A DNA stretch of 64,000 nt from a bacterium. Lineage in GTDB: Bacteria; Acidobacteriota; Thermoanaerobaculia; Multivoradales; J023. How positions within the stretch are numbered: position 1 is the stretch's first letter; each line of letters begins with the position of its first letter. Below are positions 21,147 to 28,758 of the stretch, piece by piece. The notes under the pieces are model-generated. The model saw only the letters and a program-made list of their open reading frames with translations. It did not search any database and was not told the origin of the DNA. The DNA is taken from positions 40,796 through 104,795 of the forward strand of contig JAAELT010000286.1 in assembly GCA_024226315.1 (NCBI GenBank). The letters run 5' to 3'. The position numbers and the translations under genes are program-made.

Positions 21147-22148
21147 TCAACCTGGGAATAGATCGCAGGGGTCGGTGGCGGAGAGGATGTCTTTGCGCCA
21201 CTGCTTGAGCTGGGCTTCCGAGGCCGCCGCGATCAGCCTCTCGTAACGTGGTTCCAGAGGTCCGAACCTCTCCCCGACCTGCTCGCTCAGCGCCAGACGC
21301 TGACCCTCCAGCAGAGCCGCCTTGCGCCCTTCCTTGCGCCCCTCTTTGAGCCCCTTCTCATATCCCTCGGCCATCCATTGTTTCGGCCATCTCGCCGCCC
21401 GTTCCGCCAACATGATCTTTGCCTCCTGAAGGTCCTGAAGCTCCGGTATCTCGATTCCTGGTAGTCGGGCCGGCAAGACCGCTCGCCGCAGCCAGGTCGC
21501 CATGTCCTGTCGCAGCTCACGAAGCTCGGGATCGCCGAGGATGTCGAGCAGCGAATCGATGATCCGCCGGATCTCCTCCACGCCCTGCGACTGCTCCAAC
21601 TGGAACACTCCGGCCACCGGGTTGTCGAGCGGCTCCAGCCGCTCCCGCGGCAGATGACCCTCGTCGATCACCTGGTACTCGAAGCGCGGCACATGGCGCT
21701 CCTGGCCTGGTATCGACTCCAGGAGGTCCGCCACCTGGAGCGGAGCCGTCCACTTGTTCTCTCCATTATAGAGCACGATCGGCACCACCGGTGGCAATTT
21801 GCGGGAACTGGTCCATCGTCGGTTCCGGATCAGGTCTTCGTAGAGGAGCATGATGTAGGTCAGCACTCTGATCGCCATGAAGCGAGCGACGCTGGACTGG
21901 AACTCGATCAAGATGTAGATGTAGAACCAGTCGCCACCCGGCTCGTATCGCAGACGCCAGACGACGTCGCTCTCGCGCTGCTCCAATTCCTCACTGACGT
22001 AGTGCGCGGGCACGATCTCCAGGGTCGAGAAGTCGAGGCGGTCCACCCAGGGCGGCGCCACGTAGCGTTCGATCAGATCCCGGACCATCCGGGCGTGGGA
22101 GAAGAGCCGCCGGTAGCTGCCGTCGTGAGGGGTCTGTCTGCTGGGCAT
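21147..22148 (-). CDS. Rpn/YhgA-like PD-(D/E)XK nuclease family protein
   Basis: 333 residues. The N-terminus HDGSYRRLFSHARMVRDLIE and the following FYIYILIEFQSSVARFMAIRVLTYIMLLY (two parts of the core) are the signature of the Rpn (recombination-promoting nuclease) / PDDEXK_2 group. The D-x(n)-E-x-Q active-site pattern is present (ESDVVWRLR, then IEFQSS). The C-terminus (EKGLKEGRKEGRKAAL, then a DUF4351-like segment VGERFGPLEPRYERLI) is typical. These proteins are often annotated as transposase-like, but E. coli Rpn proteins are DNA nucleases linked to defence and recombination. A good Shine-Dalgarno (GGAGGACGTAC) precedes the ATG. It borders an accessory stretch with other nuclease and toxin-antitoxin pieces. 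Confidence 0.85.
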   Translation of the reverse strand: MPSRQTPHDGSYRRLFSHARMVRDLIERYVAPPWVDRLDFSTLEIVPAHYVSEELEQRESDVVWRLRYEPGGDWFYIYILIEFQSSVARFMAIRVLTYIMLLYEDLIRNRRWTSSRKLPPVVPIVLYNGENKWTAPLQVADLLESIPGQERHVPRFEYQVIDEGHLPRERLEPLDNPVAGVFQLEQSQGVEEIRRIIDSLLDILGDPELRELRQDMATWLRRAVLPARLPGIEIPELQDLQEAKIMLAERAARWPKQWMAEGYEKGLKEGRKEGRKAALLEGQRLALSEQVGERFGPLEPRYERLIAAASEAQLKQWRKDILSATDPCDLFPG

Positions 22149-22255
22149 GTACGTCCTCCATTGATTAGACCGCCGTCAAAGTAACGACGCTTCACCCAAT
22201 AGAAGACGTAATAAGTGCCTGCGATCTTGCGCGTCGAGCCGAGTTTCTCCGCTGC

Positions 22256-22261
22256 TAGAAT
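22256..22261 (+). promoter_or_regulatory. -10-like element upstream of the MNT gene
   Basis: TAGAAT at 22256-22261, 18 nt before the ATG at 22280, followed by a strong GGAGGAG ribosome-binding site. No convincing -35. Confidence 0.3.
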
Positions 22262-22279
22262 GGTCGGAGGAGATCGATC

Positions 22280-22570
22280 ATGCGACGAGACGCTGCTCTG
22301 GCCCTTCTGGAAGACCACCACGCCGACCTGGCGCGCTTTGGCGTGAAGTCTCTGCGACTCTTCGGCTCGGTGGCGCGCGATGAGGCTTCATCTGACAGCG
22401 ATGTGGATCTCCTGGTCGACTTCGAGCAACGGCCGACCTTCTCCGGCTACATGAAGCTCCGGATCTTCCTGGAAGATCTCCTAGGCGCCACCGTCGACCT
22501 GGTGACAGAGAACGGCCCCCGAGATCGAGTGCGGCCGGAAGTCGAGAGGGAGACGATTCTTGTCGCGTGA
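22280..22570 (+). CDS. MNT-family nucleotidyltransferase (toxin-antitoxin type)
   Basis: 96 residues, the usual size for a minimal nucleotidyltransferase. The Pol-beta motif is complete: Gly29-Ser30, ten residues, then Asp41-x-Asp43. In HEPN/MNT systems the MNT protein neutralises a HEPN RNase, for example by AMPylation. Here the expected HEPN gene is absent; the next gene, overlapping by 11 nt, is a short P-loop (KAP-like) protein. A GGAGGAG ribosome site precedes the ATG. Either an orphan antitoxin-like gene or half of an atypical pair. Confidence 0.88.
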   Translation: MRRDAALALLEDHHADLARFGVKSLRLFGSVARDEASSDSDVDLLVDFEQRPTFSGYMKLRIFLEDLLGATVDLVTENGPRDRVRPEVERETILVA

Positions 22571-23087
22571 CGGCGTCAGGCTTCCCGAACTTCCGCTCCA
22601 CGACGACGAGCCGACTCTGGACGATCAACTCGATCGTACCGAGCTGATCGACCAGGTGTGCGAGATGGTGGCATGCGGGAAACCGCCGCAGGTGCTCGGC
22701 GTCCACGGCGACTGGGGGTCGGGCAAGACGAGTTTCCTACATCAGCTCCAGTGGCGGCTGACGGGGGAGTGTCCGCAGCAGCCGAAGGAGCGCCTCGTCG
22801 GCATGCTGAAGCCGGAGTTCCCCTACAAGAACGTTACCGTGGTCTGGTTCGAGGCCTTCGCCCTGGCCGAGCAGCAGCTGGCGATCGCCGGCGACCTGGT
22901 CGACCCGGTGGTGTTCGTCAGCACCTGCATGAACAAGGCGACGCTGAAGGTCCAACAGGAAGACCTCGACGAGGCCAACCTGCTGATGGACGCCGCGCTC
23001 AAGGTGCTCGGCGCGCTGGCCGTGCGGCTGGGCCTGCCACCGGAAGAGCTCCAGAAGGCTCTGCTCGGCGACTCCAAAGCGCCCTGA
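22560..23087 (+). CDS. Short KAP-type P-loop NTPase, probably truncated
   Basis: 175 residues from a TTG start (GGGAG about 8 nt upstream) that overlaps the MNT gene by 11 nt. The N-terminal half matches KAP P-loop NTPases: a helix with DRTELIDQVCEMV, Walker A HGDWGSGKTSFL (Gly50-Thr57) and VTVVWFEAF, where KAP proteins normally read WFEAWR. KAP proteins are usually 400-800 residues with membrane helices and a Walker B, none of which is present. After the WFEA block the sequence becomes an unrelated helical tail, suggesting an internal deletion or fusion. Probably inactive, or a minimal derivative kept with MNT. Confidence 0.6.
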   Translation: MSRDGVRLPELPLHDDEPTLDDQLDRTELIDQVCEMVACGKPPQVLGVHGDWGSGKTSFLHQLQWRLTGECPQQPKERLVGMLKPEFPYKNVTVVWFEAFALAEQQLAIAGDLVDPVVFVSTCMNKATLKVQQEDLDEANLLMDAALKVLGALAVRLGLPPEELQKALLGDSKAP

Positions 23088-23171
23088 GGGAAACGGTACA
23101 CGCTTTCGGTCGCTGTCCACGCGGACGGTGGTCGCGAATCGGCGCGGCGGGTCGACGATAGCTCTCGAACG

Positions 23172-23192
23172 GCGCCGCAAGCGTTGCGGCGC
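23172..23192 (+). other. Perfect 9-bp hairpin without T-run
   Basis: GCGCCGCAA (23172-23180), loop GCG, TTGCGGCGC (23184-23192), downstream of the KAP-like gene and 57 nt before the next start. It could end transcription weakly or fold the next leader. Confidence 0.45.
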
Positions 23193-23249
23193 GCCATCGT
23201 CAACGGCCGGCCCCGGATCCCGGGCTCGGCCCGACCAAGGAGGTGTCTG

Positions 23250-24059
23250 GTGTCTTTTCTTAGAACCAACACCCTGCGTCTGAAGTCCTGCTCGTTCCTG
23301 GAGCAGACCATCTTGAACCACGGTCAGAGGGTCGCCGAGACCCTGGGCCAGACCCTCGGTGCTCTCGTCGGCGAGAGCGTCGCGTTGCCCGACTTCTGGG
23401 CACTGCAGCTCTTCTTTCTCGAATCCTTGCGGACCATGCGCGGCCGCATGGAGACCGCCGAGGAGGCCCACGTCAAGGAGCTCGCCGACGACGTCGAGCC
23501 GCGCAATCGGCGCGAGGGCTCCGACGCGCAGCTGCGTTCGCGCATGCGCCAGCTGAGAGACTTCTTCGCTGGCGCCTTCCAGCCCATGGCGGTGGAGGAG
23601 CTCGGATTCCCGCGCCGCCTGGGCAAGAGCCCGGAAGAGCTGCTGCGTCAGGGGGCGCACCTGATCGAGGTGCTCAAGGATCCGGCGAAAGTGCTGCCCG
23701 CACCGTTCCTCGGTCAGGTCACGTTGCTTCTGTCAGAGATCGCGGACTCCCTGAAGCCCCTGGTCGAAGACCTGAGGGTCGCTCTGACCGACGTCGGCCG
23801 CGAGACCAAAGAGGCGGCGCTGACCCTGCTCGATCGCAATCGGGCGATCAAGGAGTACGACCAGATGTTCGGCGGCATCGCGCGGACCCTGGAATCGCTC
23901 TACCGTCTGGCCGGCGAGCCCGAGCTTGCCGACCAGGTGCGTCCGTCCGTCCGTAGGCCCGGCCGCACGGCGAACGCGGCGAAGGAAGAAGAAGCGAGTG
24001 AAGGCGGCGAGGGCAACGAGCCCGCGCCGGCGGAGCCCGTGACCACTTCCGAAGCCTGA
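23250..24059 (+). CDS. Uncharacterised helical cytoplasmic protein
   Basis: 269 residues from a GTG start preceded by a near-perfect AAGGAGG six nt upstream (23237-23243), which decides the start. The protein is mostly helical (RVAETLGQTLGALVGESVAL; DFWALQLFFLESLRTMRGRM; FLGQVTLLLSEIADSLKPLV) with a disordered Glu/Ala/Pro-rich tail from about residue 235. No domain or catalytic motif is recognised and there is no signal peptide. It is followed by the clearest intrinsic terminator in the window, so it looks like a well-expressed stand-alone gene lodged in an otherwise decayed region. Confidence 0.8.
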   Translation: MSFLRTNTLRLKSCSFLEQTILNHGQRVAETLGQTLGALVGESVALPDFWALQLFFLESLRTMRGRMETAEEAHVKELADDVEPRNRREGSDAQLRSRMRQLRDFFAGAFQPMAVEELGFPRRLGKSPEELLRQGAHLIEVLKDPAKVLPAPFLGQVTLLLSEIADSLKPLVEDLRVALTDVGRETKEAALTLLDRNRAIKEYDQMFGGIARTLESLYRLAGEPELADQVRPSVRRPGRTANAAKEEEASEGGEGNEPAPAEPVTTSEA

Positions 24060-24079
24060 TCTCCCCCGTCTCACGGTTC

Positions 24080-24114
24080 GCCCCGGAGTCGCTGCCGCGG
24101 CTCCGGGGCTTTTT
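24080..24114 (+). terminator. Rho-independent terminator
   Basis: Stem GCCCCGGAG (24080-24088) / CTCCGGGGC (24101-24109), 9 bp, with a 12-nt loop and five T residues (24110-24114). It ends the gene at 23250-24059, 20 nt after its stop codon. Confidence 0.9.
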
Positions 24115-24120
24115 GCGTTT

Positions 24121-24330
24121 CAGGTGCGATTGGAAGCTGCTTCAAAGCAGAATATACGGTCTCAGATGCGATCTGGAGCTCCTCCGAAGAAGAAATGAAG
24201 ATTTCAGTTGTGGTCCGGACCCCCTCCGGAGCGGAGCTGAAGTTTTCAGATGCCGTCCGGACCGCCTCCGGAGCGGAGCTGAAGTCTTCGGATGCCGTTC
24301 GGGCCGCCTCCAGACGGCATCCGCGGCTCT
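24121..24330 (+). repeat. Five-copy 42-bp tandem repeat
   Basis: Units at 24121-24162, 24163-24204, 24205-24246, 24247-24288 and 24289-24330, each exactly 42 bp. Units 3 and 4 are nearly identical and contain the palindromes GTCCGGAC and CTCCGGAG plus AGCGGAGCTGAAGT. Units 1 and 2 are diverged (for example CAGATGCGATCTGGAGCTCC). Unit 5 holds a perfect 10-bp inverted repeat CGGATGCCGT (24289-24298) / ACGGCATCCG (24314-24323). Since 42 is a multiple of three, the array is open in more than one frame, but I see no sign that it is translated. Confidence 0.9.
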
Positions 24331-24422
24331 CAGGCGGCCTCGGGCGCCACCGCCCTCCGCAGCCCCGGCAGGCGCAGCAGGGTGATGTGATGGTTCATGA
24401 TCGTTTTCCTTCGTTCTCGTTG

Positions 24423-24640
24423 GTCGTGCTGCCGCTCGAGCTCACCGGCCTGCGGCGCGAGAACGAGATGCTGCGTCGCGAGGTGGGGGAGCGCTGCGCC
24501 GCCGAGGTGGTGGCCGAGAGCGAGGCGATGAAGGCGGTGCTGGTGCTGGCCGGGCGCGCCGGGGCGAGCTCGAGAACGCCATCGAGCGAGCCACCATCCT
24601 CGGCCGCGGCAACTCGATCGAGCCGGAAGACTCGCCCTCT
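24423..24640 (+). pseudogene. Internally deleted remnant of an NtrC-type sigma54-dependent activator
   Basis: In one frame (about 24435-24560) the sequence reads LRRENEMLRREVGER then AESEAMKAVLVLAGRA, the linker and first helix of an NtrC-family AAA+ domain (usually ...GxSxAMxxVxxLxxRxA). In a second frame, from about 24560, it continues RGELENAIERATILGRGNSI then EPEDSP. That is the distal end of the same domain (usually PGNVRELENxIERAxxLxxGxxIxPEDLP). Roughly 200 residues, including Walker A, the GAFTGA loop and Walker B, are missing at the junction, and the reading frame shifts there. No start codon context is seen. A degenerate relic. Confidence 0.65.
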
Positions 24641-24934
24641 TCCATACGGCACGACCGGGTTCGCAAGTTGCGGCTCTACGCCGCCCGGGGCGTTCAGGAA
24701 TATTGGCTGATCCAGCCGCACCCCGCGCTCGTCGAGGTGCTGACTCTCGACGGAGACGCCTACCGGATCTTCGGCGTCTACACCGACGCCGATCAGCTCC
24801 ACAGCAAGGTCTTCCCCGACCTGGTGATCGACCTCGCCGAGGTGTTCACCTTGCCGGTGCCGCCCGAGGAGCAGATCGACGAAATCCGCGAGTCGGCCCC
24901 GCCATACGCCTCGCGGCCGAGCGCGCCGAATTAA
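24641..24934 (+). pseudogene. C-terminal remnant of a Uma2-family (PD-(D/E)XK) endonuclease
   Basis: Directly continuing the second frame of the NtrC relic, the sequence reads HDRVRKLRLYAARGVQEYWL then IQPHPALVEVLTLDGDAYRI, the typical second half of Uma2/DUF820 nucleases (D-x-x-K-x-x-x-Y-x-x-x-G-V-x-E-Y-W). The N-terminal half with the first catalytic acids is absent. The open frame could still be translated from the TTG at 24668 as an 88-residue fragment, but it lacks a complete active site. It ends 4 nt into the stop of the convergent phosphatase gene. Confidence 0.75.
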
Positions 24935-27255
24935 TCGGCCCCGGCCGGCAACTTGACCACCACGGCGGTGACGTCGTCGTCGGGCGTGCCGCCGGCGCGG
25001 TGGACGTCGACCTCGTTGAGCAGGTCGGTAAGGATCGCGGCGGCGGGCTGGTCGGATAGTCGTGGCAACAGTCCCGGCCAGCGCTCATAGCCGAAGACCT
25101 CGCCCTCGGGGGAGGTGGCCTCCACCACGCCGTCGGAGAAGGCCACCAGCACGGCCGGACCGGGGCACCGCAGGCGCTCCTCGCAGTTCTCGCCACCGAG
25201 TCCGACGCCAAGGGGTTGACACGGCTGGCCGAGCTCGCGCACGCCGTCGCCGGCCGAGAGCAGCAGTGGCGGATGGCCGGCGGTGGCTACCGCCAGCTCG
25301 CGCCCGGCCGGGTCCCAGACGGCCAGCAGCAGGGTGACCATGGTGCGCCGGCTCGCACCCTTGCCATCGCCGGGCAGCGTCAGTCGGGCGAAGAACTCGC
25401 GGATGCCGGCCAGCGCGGTTTCAGGGGTCACCCCGGCGACCGCGTGCTGGACCACCGCCGCCTTGGTGTAGGCGGTGAGGATCGAACAGGCGATGCCGTG
25501 CCCGGCGACGTCGGCGACAGCGATCCAGACGCGTCCGTCCGCGTCTTCCGCCACCTCCAGGAAGTCGCCGCCCACGGTGTCGGCGGGGATCATGCGCCAG
25601 GCGATCTCGGCGCCGGCGGCGCTCGACAGCGAATCGGCTGGCAGCAGCGAGAGCTGCATCGAGCGCAGCAGCTCGACCTCGGCGTCGAGCCGCGCCGAGC
25701 GGCGCAGGTCGGAGACCCAGGCGGGCGCGATCGACGCCAGGTCGCCACGCCGGGGCGCACGCCACAGCAGCAGGAGGCCGACGACGGGTGCCAGCAGCGG
25801 CAGGGAAGCGACCAGCGCCACCGTCGGCTGCAGCGGGAAAGCCGACCAGCCCAGCCACGCCGTGGGCAGCGACAGCGAGGTCACCGTCGCCACCGCCAGG
25901 GCCAGCAGGCCGTGATGCCACAGCACCCAGCCCGCCGCCAGCGCCGCCACCAGGCCGAGCGCCAGCGAGGTCTCGAGCGGCGCCACCCACATCGCCAGCG
26001 ACCAGGGCGCGGCGGTCAGGCCGGCGCCGACGACGGCGCCGAGCCGGCCCGCCATGCGCCCGCCGAAGCCCACCAGCACGCTGGTCACCGCGGCCAGCGC
26101 CAGGCCCTGGCCGAGCGGCGAGCTGAGCGTCCACTGATCGGGCAGGACCGCCAGCACGTTGCTGTAGCCGCCGCCGTCGCGAGCAGCCAGCTCGCCTCCC
26201 GCCGAGCGTAGGGCGGACAGCACGCAGCCGACCCCGAAGCCGGCCAGCAGCTCGCCCCCGGTGGCGCGGATCGGCCGGCGCGCCAGCAGGCGGTCGAAGT
26301 GCTCCACGGCGCTGTTCCTGACTTCCCGGAGCTCGGCCTCGCCGGCCGTCCAGAACAACAGCACGCCGGCCTGGGAGAGCAGGAAATACAGCCACAGCAA
26401 CACCGGGACATTGGGCTCGGTGAGGAAGGCGAGCGACGGCAGCATACCGACCAGCAGCACTACCCCGAGCACCGGGGCGCGGCCGAAGCCGGCGCGGCGG
26501 CGGGCGAGCCGCCACAGCAGCACGCCGAGCGCCAGCAGGCTGACGGCGATCAGCCCGTAGAAGCGGACCTGCTCACCCGTGGAGGCGAAGCGCTGTCTGG
26601 CGTAGGTCAGCAGCGGTGCGCCGATCGGTTGCCGGTGCGCCAGCCAGCGGGTGGAGGCCGACAGCGAGACATAGACCGCGGGCTCGGCGCCGCCCGGGCT
26701 GTAGACGCGCTCGATGGTTTCGAGCAGGCGCACCTCGTTGGGCGCCGGGGGCGGCTTGCCGAGCAGCATCGCGGCCACCCGGTCGGCGAACTCGGGCGAA
26801 GCGGCGCGCGCCGCGGGGCGCGGGCCCAGGAACAGATCGGCGGCGAACGCGGCTCCCACCAGCTCGGCCCGGCCGTCGTACTCGAGCAGCAGGGTGTCGG
26901 TCACGCCCTCGGCGCCCACGGCGTCGAAGAAGCGGGCGCCGACACGGATCGGCGGCGCCGCGCGCAGCAACCGCCGGCGGAGCTCGACGTTGGGCTGGTT
27001 CTCCACCAGGATCTGCAGGTCCGCCAGCGACGACACCGCTCGCGAGCCCGCCGACAGCTCCAGCCGCGGCTGGCCGCCCACCCGGTAGCCGAGCGCCTCG
27101 GCGTCGTCGAAAGCGCGCGCCAGCACCGCGTCGGTCGACGGGAAGCTCACCGCGGCGTCGGGCGCCCAGCGGCTCACCGCCAGGACGCTCACCACTATCC
27201 CGGCGAGGGCCAGGAGGGTGAGCAGGCCGGCACGAAATACGGTGCGAAGATTCAC
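24931..27255 (-). CDS. Membrane-bound SpoIIE-type (PP2C) Ser/Thr phosphatase
   Basis: 774 residues. A first membrane helix (FRAGLLTLLALAGIVVSVLA) is followed by an extracytoplasmic domain (about 35-230), then many hydrophobic segments (FYGLIAVSLLALGVLLW, LGVVLLVGMLPSLAFL, VLLWLYFLLSQAGVLLFW, LGLVAALAAGWVLWHH). The C-terminal SpoIIE/PP2C domain (about 555-770) has MQLSLLP, VGGDFLEV, WIAVADVAGHGI, ATAGHPPLLL, VAFSDGVVEA and DDDVTAVVVKL, so the metal-binding aspartates are present. RsbU/SpoIIE-type enzymes dephosphorylate STAS anti-anti-sigma factors; a STAS protein occurs at 59482-59832, but a link is only inference. Confidence 0.93.
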   Translation of the reverse strand: MNLRTVFRAGLLTLLALAGIVVSVLAVSRWAPDAAVSFPSTDAVLARAFDDAEALGYRVGGQPRLELSAGSRAVSSLADLQILVENQPNVELRRRLLRAAPPIRVGARFFDAVGAEGVTDTLLLEYDGRAELVGAAFAADLFLGPRPAARAASPEFADRVAAMLLGKPPPAPNEVRLLETIERVYSPGGAEPAVYVSLSASTRWLAHRQPIGAPLLTYARQRFASTGEQVRFYGLIAVSLLALGVLLWRLARRRAGFGRAPVLGVVLLVGMLPSLAFLTEPNVPVLLWLYFLLSQAGVLLFWTAGEAELREVRNSAVEHFDRLLARRPIRATGGELLAGFGVGCVLSALRSAGGELAARDGGGYSNVLAVLPDQWTLSSPLGQGLALAAVTSVLVGFGGRMAGRLGAVVGAGLTAAPWSLAMWVAPLETSLALGLVAALAAGWVLWHHGLLALAVATVTSLSLPTAWLGWSAFPLQPTVALVASLPLLAPVVGLLLLWRAPRRGDLASIAPAWVSDLRRSARLDAEVELLRSMQLSLLPADSLSSAAGAEIAWRMIPADTVGGDFLEVAEDADGRVWIAVADVAGHGIACSILTAYTKAAVVQHAVAGVTPETALAGIREFFARLTLPGDGKGASRRTMVTLLLAVWDPAGRELAVATAGHPPLLLSAGDGVRELGQPCQPLGVGLGGENCEERLRCPGPAVLVAFSDGVVEATSPEGEVFGYERWPGLLPRLSDQPAAAILTDLLNEVDVHRAGGTPDDDVTAVVVKLPAGAD

Positions 27256-27274
27256 GGCGTAAGCTTAATACGGT

Positions 27275-27448
27275 ATGCGTCTCTCCTGTGTTCTTGCCGC
27301 GGTCGTCTTGATGGCCTGCGGGCGGTGCTCAGGCTGCTTCCTGTCCGCACCGCCTGCTCGGGCTCGATCGCGTTGCGCGCCGTCCTCGGCCATCAGGCCG
27401 CTCGCTGACGGGTTTGTGTGCGGGGTCCGACGTGTCGACGTGGTGTGA
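27275..27448 (+). pseudogene. Possible lipoprotein signal fragment, 57 residues
   Basis: A short frame beginning MRLSCVLAAVVLMACGRC has the form of a lipoprotein signal (hydrophobic stretch, then a lipobox-like LMAC). It runs on as low-complexity Arg/Ala/Ser to a TGA at 27446, overlapping nothing annotated. It lies divergent to the phosphatase, 20 nt from its start. It may be the 5' stub of a lost lipoprotein gene or a chance frame. The rest of the interval to 27478 shows nothing else. Confidence 0.25.
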
Positions 27449-27478
27449 CATGGTCTTCTTTTCGCGCGCTGCCTCGGT

Positions 27479-28639
27479 TCAGAGCTGCTGCTGGACCATC
27501 TCCAGATCTTCGGGAACGATGAACTCCACCTCGCCGCCGCGGCTGACGTTGATCAGCTTCTGGAACAGCAGAGCTCCGGCCTGGCCGATGAAGTGCTCGC
27601 CAAGACTGCCTTCGAGCCGCTGCAGCCAGCGCAGCAGGGTGAAGAAGATCCGGCGCTGGAGAGCGTGGTTGCGCGCCGGCTCGATCCCCACGCGCCGCAT
27701 TCCCTCGACCCCCAGGATCTCCTCCATGGCGAGCCGCGGAATGCCGCCGAAGCACGCGCGCCGGAGCTTGCCGGGGATCAGGCTGCGCATCATCGCCAGG
27801 TTGACGCGCGAGAGGAAGACGCCGTCCGGGTTCTCCGCCGCGGTCACGTAGTGCCGGCGCGAATAGGACTCGTAGAACGCCGAGGCCTCGGCCACCGACT
27901 CCGGCACGTACTCGGCGTTCATCGGCTCGCCGGTCGGGTGGATGCCCATCATCTGGATGAAGATCCTCCACACGTAGTAGAAATCCTCGGCCTGTTCGTC
28001 GGTGAGGCCGATCTCGAGCCGCTTCAGGCCGTTGATCACCAGCAGCGAGAAGCCCATGATCGTGCCCAGCATGTCCTCGTGGTTGCACGGCACGCCGTAC
28101 TTCTCCCGGTACTCCGGCCGGTAGCGGGGCACGATCAGCCGGATGCCGGAGTGCAACAGGCGCAGCTTGCGGGCGGTCAGGTGGGCGCGCCCGTCGCCGT
28201 CGGTGGGTGGCATCGACGACACGTTGACCACCATCTGCAGCACCCCCATGAGGCGCCGGTAGGGATGGGTGCCGAGGTTGTTCGAGACCGTCAGGACGCG
28301 GCTCAGGCAGGGTGCGGAGTAGCCGCTCGGCAGGCTCGAGGCGAGCAGCACCACGGCGGCAGGAATGGCGTGGGTGCGAAGAACCTCGACGCCGCGCTCG
28401 AGGCGTTCCACGTCGAGGCCGCCCGGCACCTCGGCGGTCGCTTCCATGAAGTCCACGAACGGCGCGGGCGCGTCGTCGGGAAGCGGCTGGTGGTCGCCGC
28501 GCAGGTTCTGGAAGATGCGGTTGACGGCCTCGATGCCGTGCTCGGAGTGCAGCCGCGTGACCGCCTCGTCGGCGAGATCGTCCCCCCCCTTGCGGATCTG
28601 GTCGAGGAACTCGTCGTCTTTCCACTTGTCGATGGCCAT
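27479..28639 (-). CDS. MpaB/rubber-oxygenase (Lcp)-like DUF2236 protein
   Basis: 386 residues without a signal peptide. Segments such as HPYRRLMGVLQMVVNV, YREKYGVPCNHEDMLGTIMGF, GLTDEQAEDFYYVWRIFIQMMG and GKLRRACFGG match the ER-bound oxygenase MpaB / latex-clearing protein catalytic domain, a haem-b fold. In Lcp a conserved Arg-Thr and a haem-ligand His are functional; NHEDMLGT contains the likely His (inference). Family members cleave isoprenoid double bonds or act on unknown substrates. Divergent from 28759 across a 119-nt gap. Confidence 0.8.
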   Translation of the reverse strand: MAIDKWKDDEFLDQIRKGGDDLADEAVTRLHSEHGIEAVNRIFQNLRGDHQPLPDDAPAPFVDFMEATAEVPGGLDVERLERGVEVLRTHAIPAAVVLLASSLPSGYSAPCLSRVLTVSNNLGTHPYRRLMGVLQMVVNVSSMPPTDGDGRAHLTARKLRLLHSGIRLIVPRYRPEYREKYGVPCNHEDMLGTIMGFSLLVINGLKRLEIGLTDEQAEDFYYVWRIFIQMMGIHPTGEPMNAEYVPESVAEASAFYESYSRRHYVTAAENPDGVFLSRVNLAMMRSLIPGKLRRACFGGIPRLAMEEILGVEGMRRVGIEPARNHALQRRIFFTLLRWLQRLEGSLGEHFIGQAGALLFQKLINVSRGGEVEFIVPEDLEMVQQQL

Positions 28640-28708
28640 TCCTGTCCTCCAGGCTCGCCGGGGCGAGTGCCTTCGGCTGGGTGGTGAGACTCGGGAAGCT
28701 GGAAGAGG

Positions 28709-28714
28709 ATTGTA
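28709..28714 (-). promoter_or_regulatory. -10-like element for the MpaB-like gene
   Basis: Minus-strand TACAAT at 28709-28714 (inside TATACAAT), about 70 nt upstream of the start at 28639. A -35 at ideal spacing is not clear. Confidence 0.35.
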
Positions 28715-28758
28715 TAGCGAGAGGCGTCTTCCGGGCTAAGATTGCCCCGGGAGACGCC

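Noticed and set aside
21147..22148. Calling the Rpn-like gene an insertion sequence
   Set aside because: No terminal inverted repeats or target-site duplication were seen around it; the family is nuclease-like despite transposase labels.
24121..24330. The 42-bp repeats as a CRISPR array
   Set aside because: Units are contiguous with no unique spacers and diverge along their whole length; no cas genes are present.
24113..24385. The 42-bp repeats as a protein with 14-residue repeats
   Set aside because: More than one frame is open and no frame has a credible start or family; the array begins right after a strong terminator.
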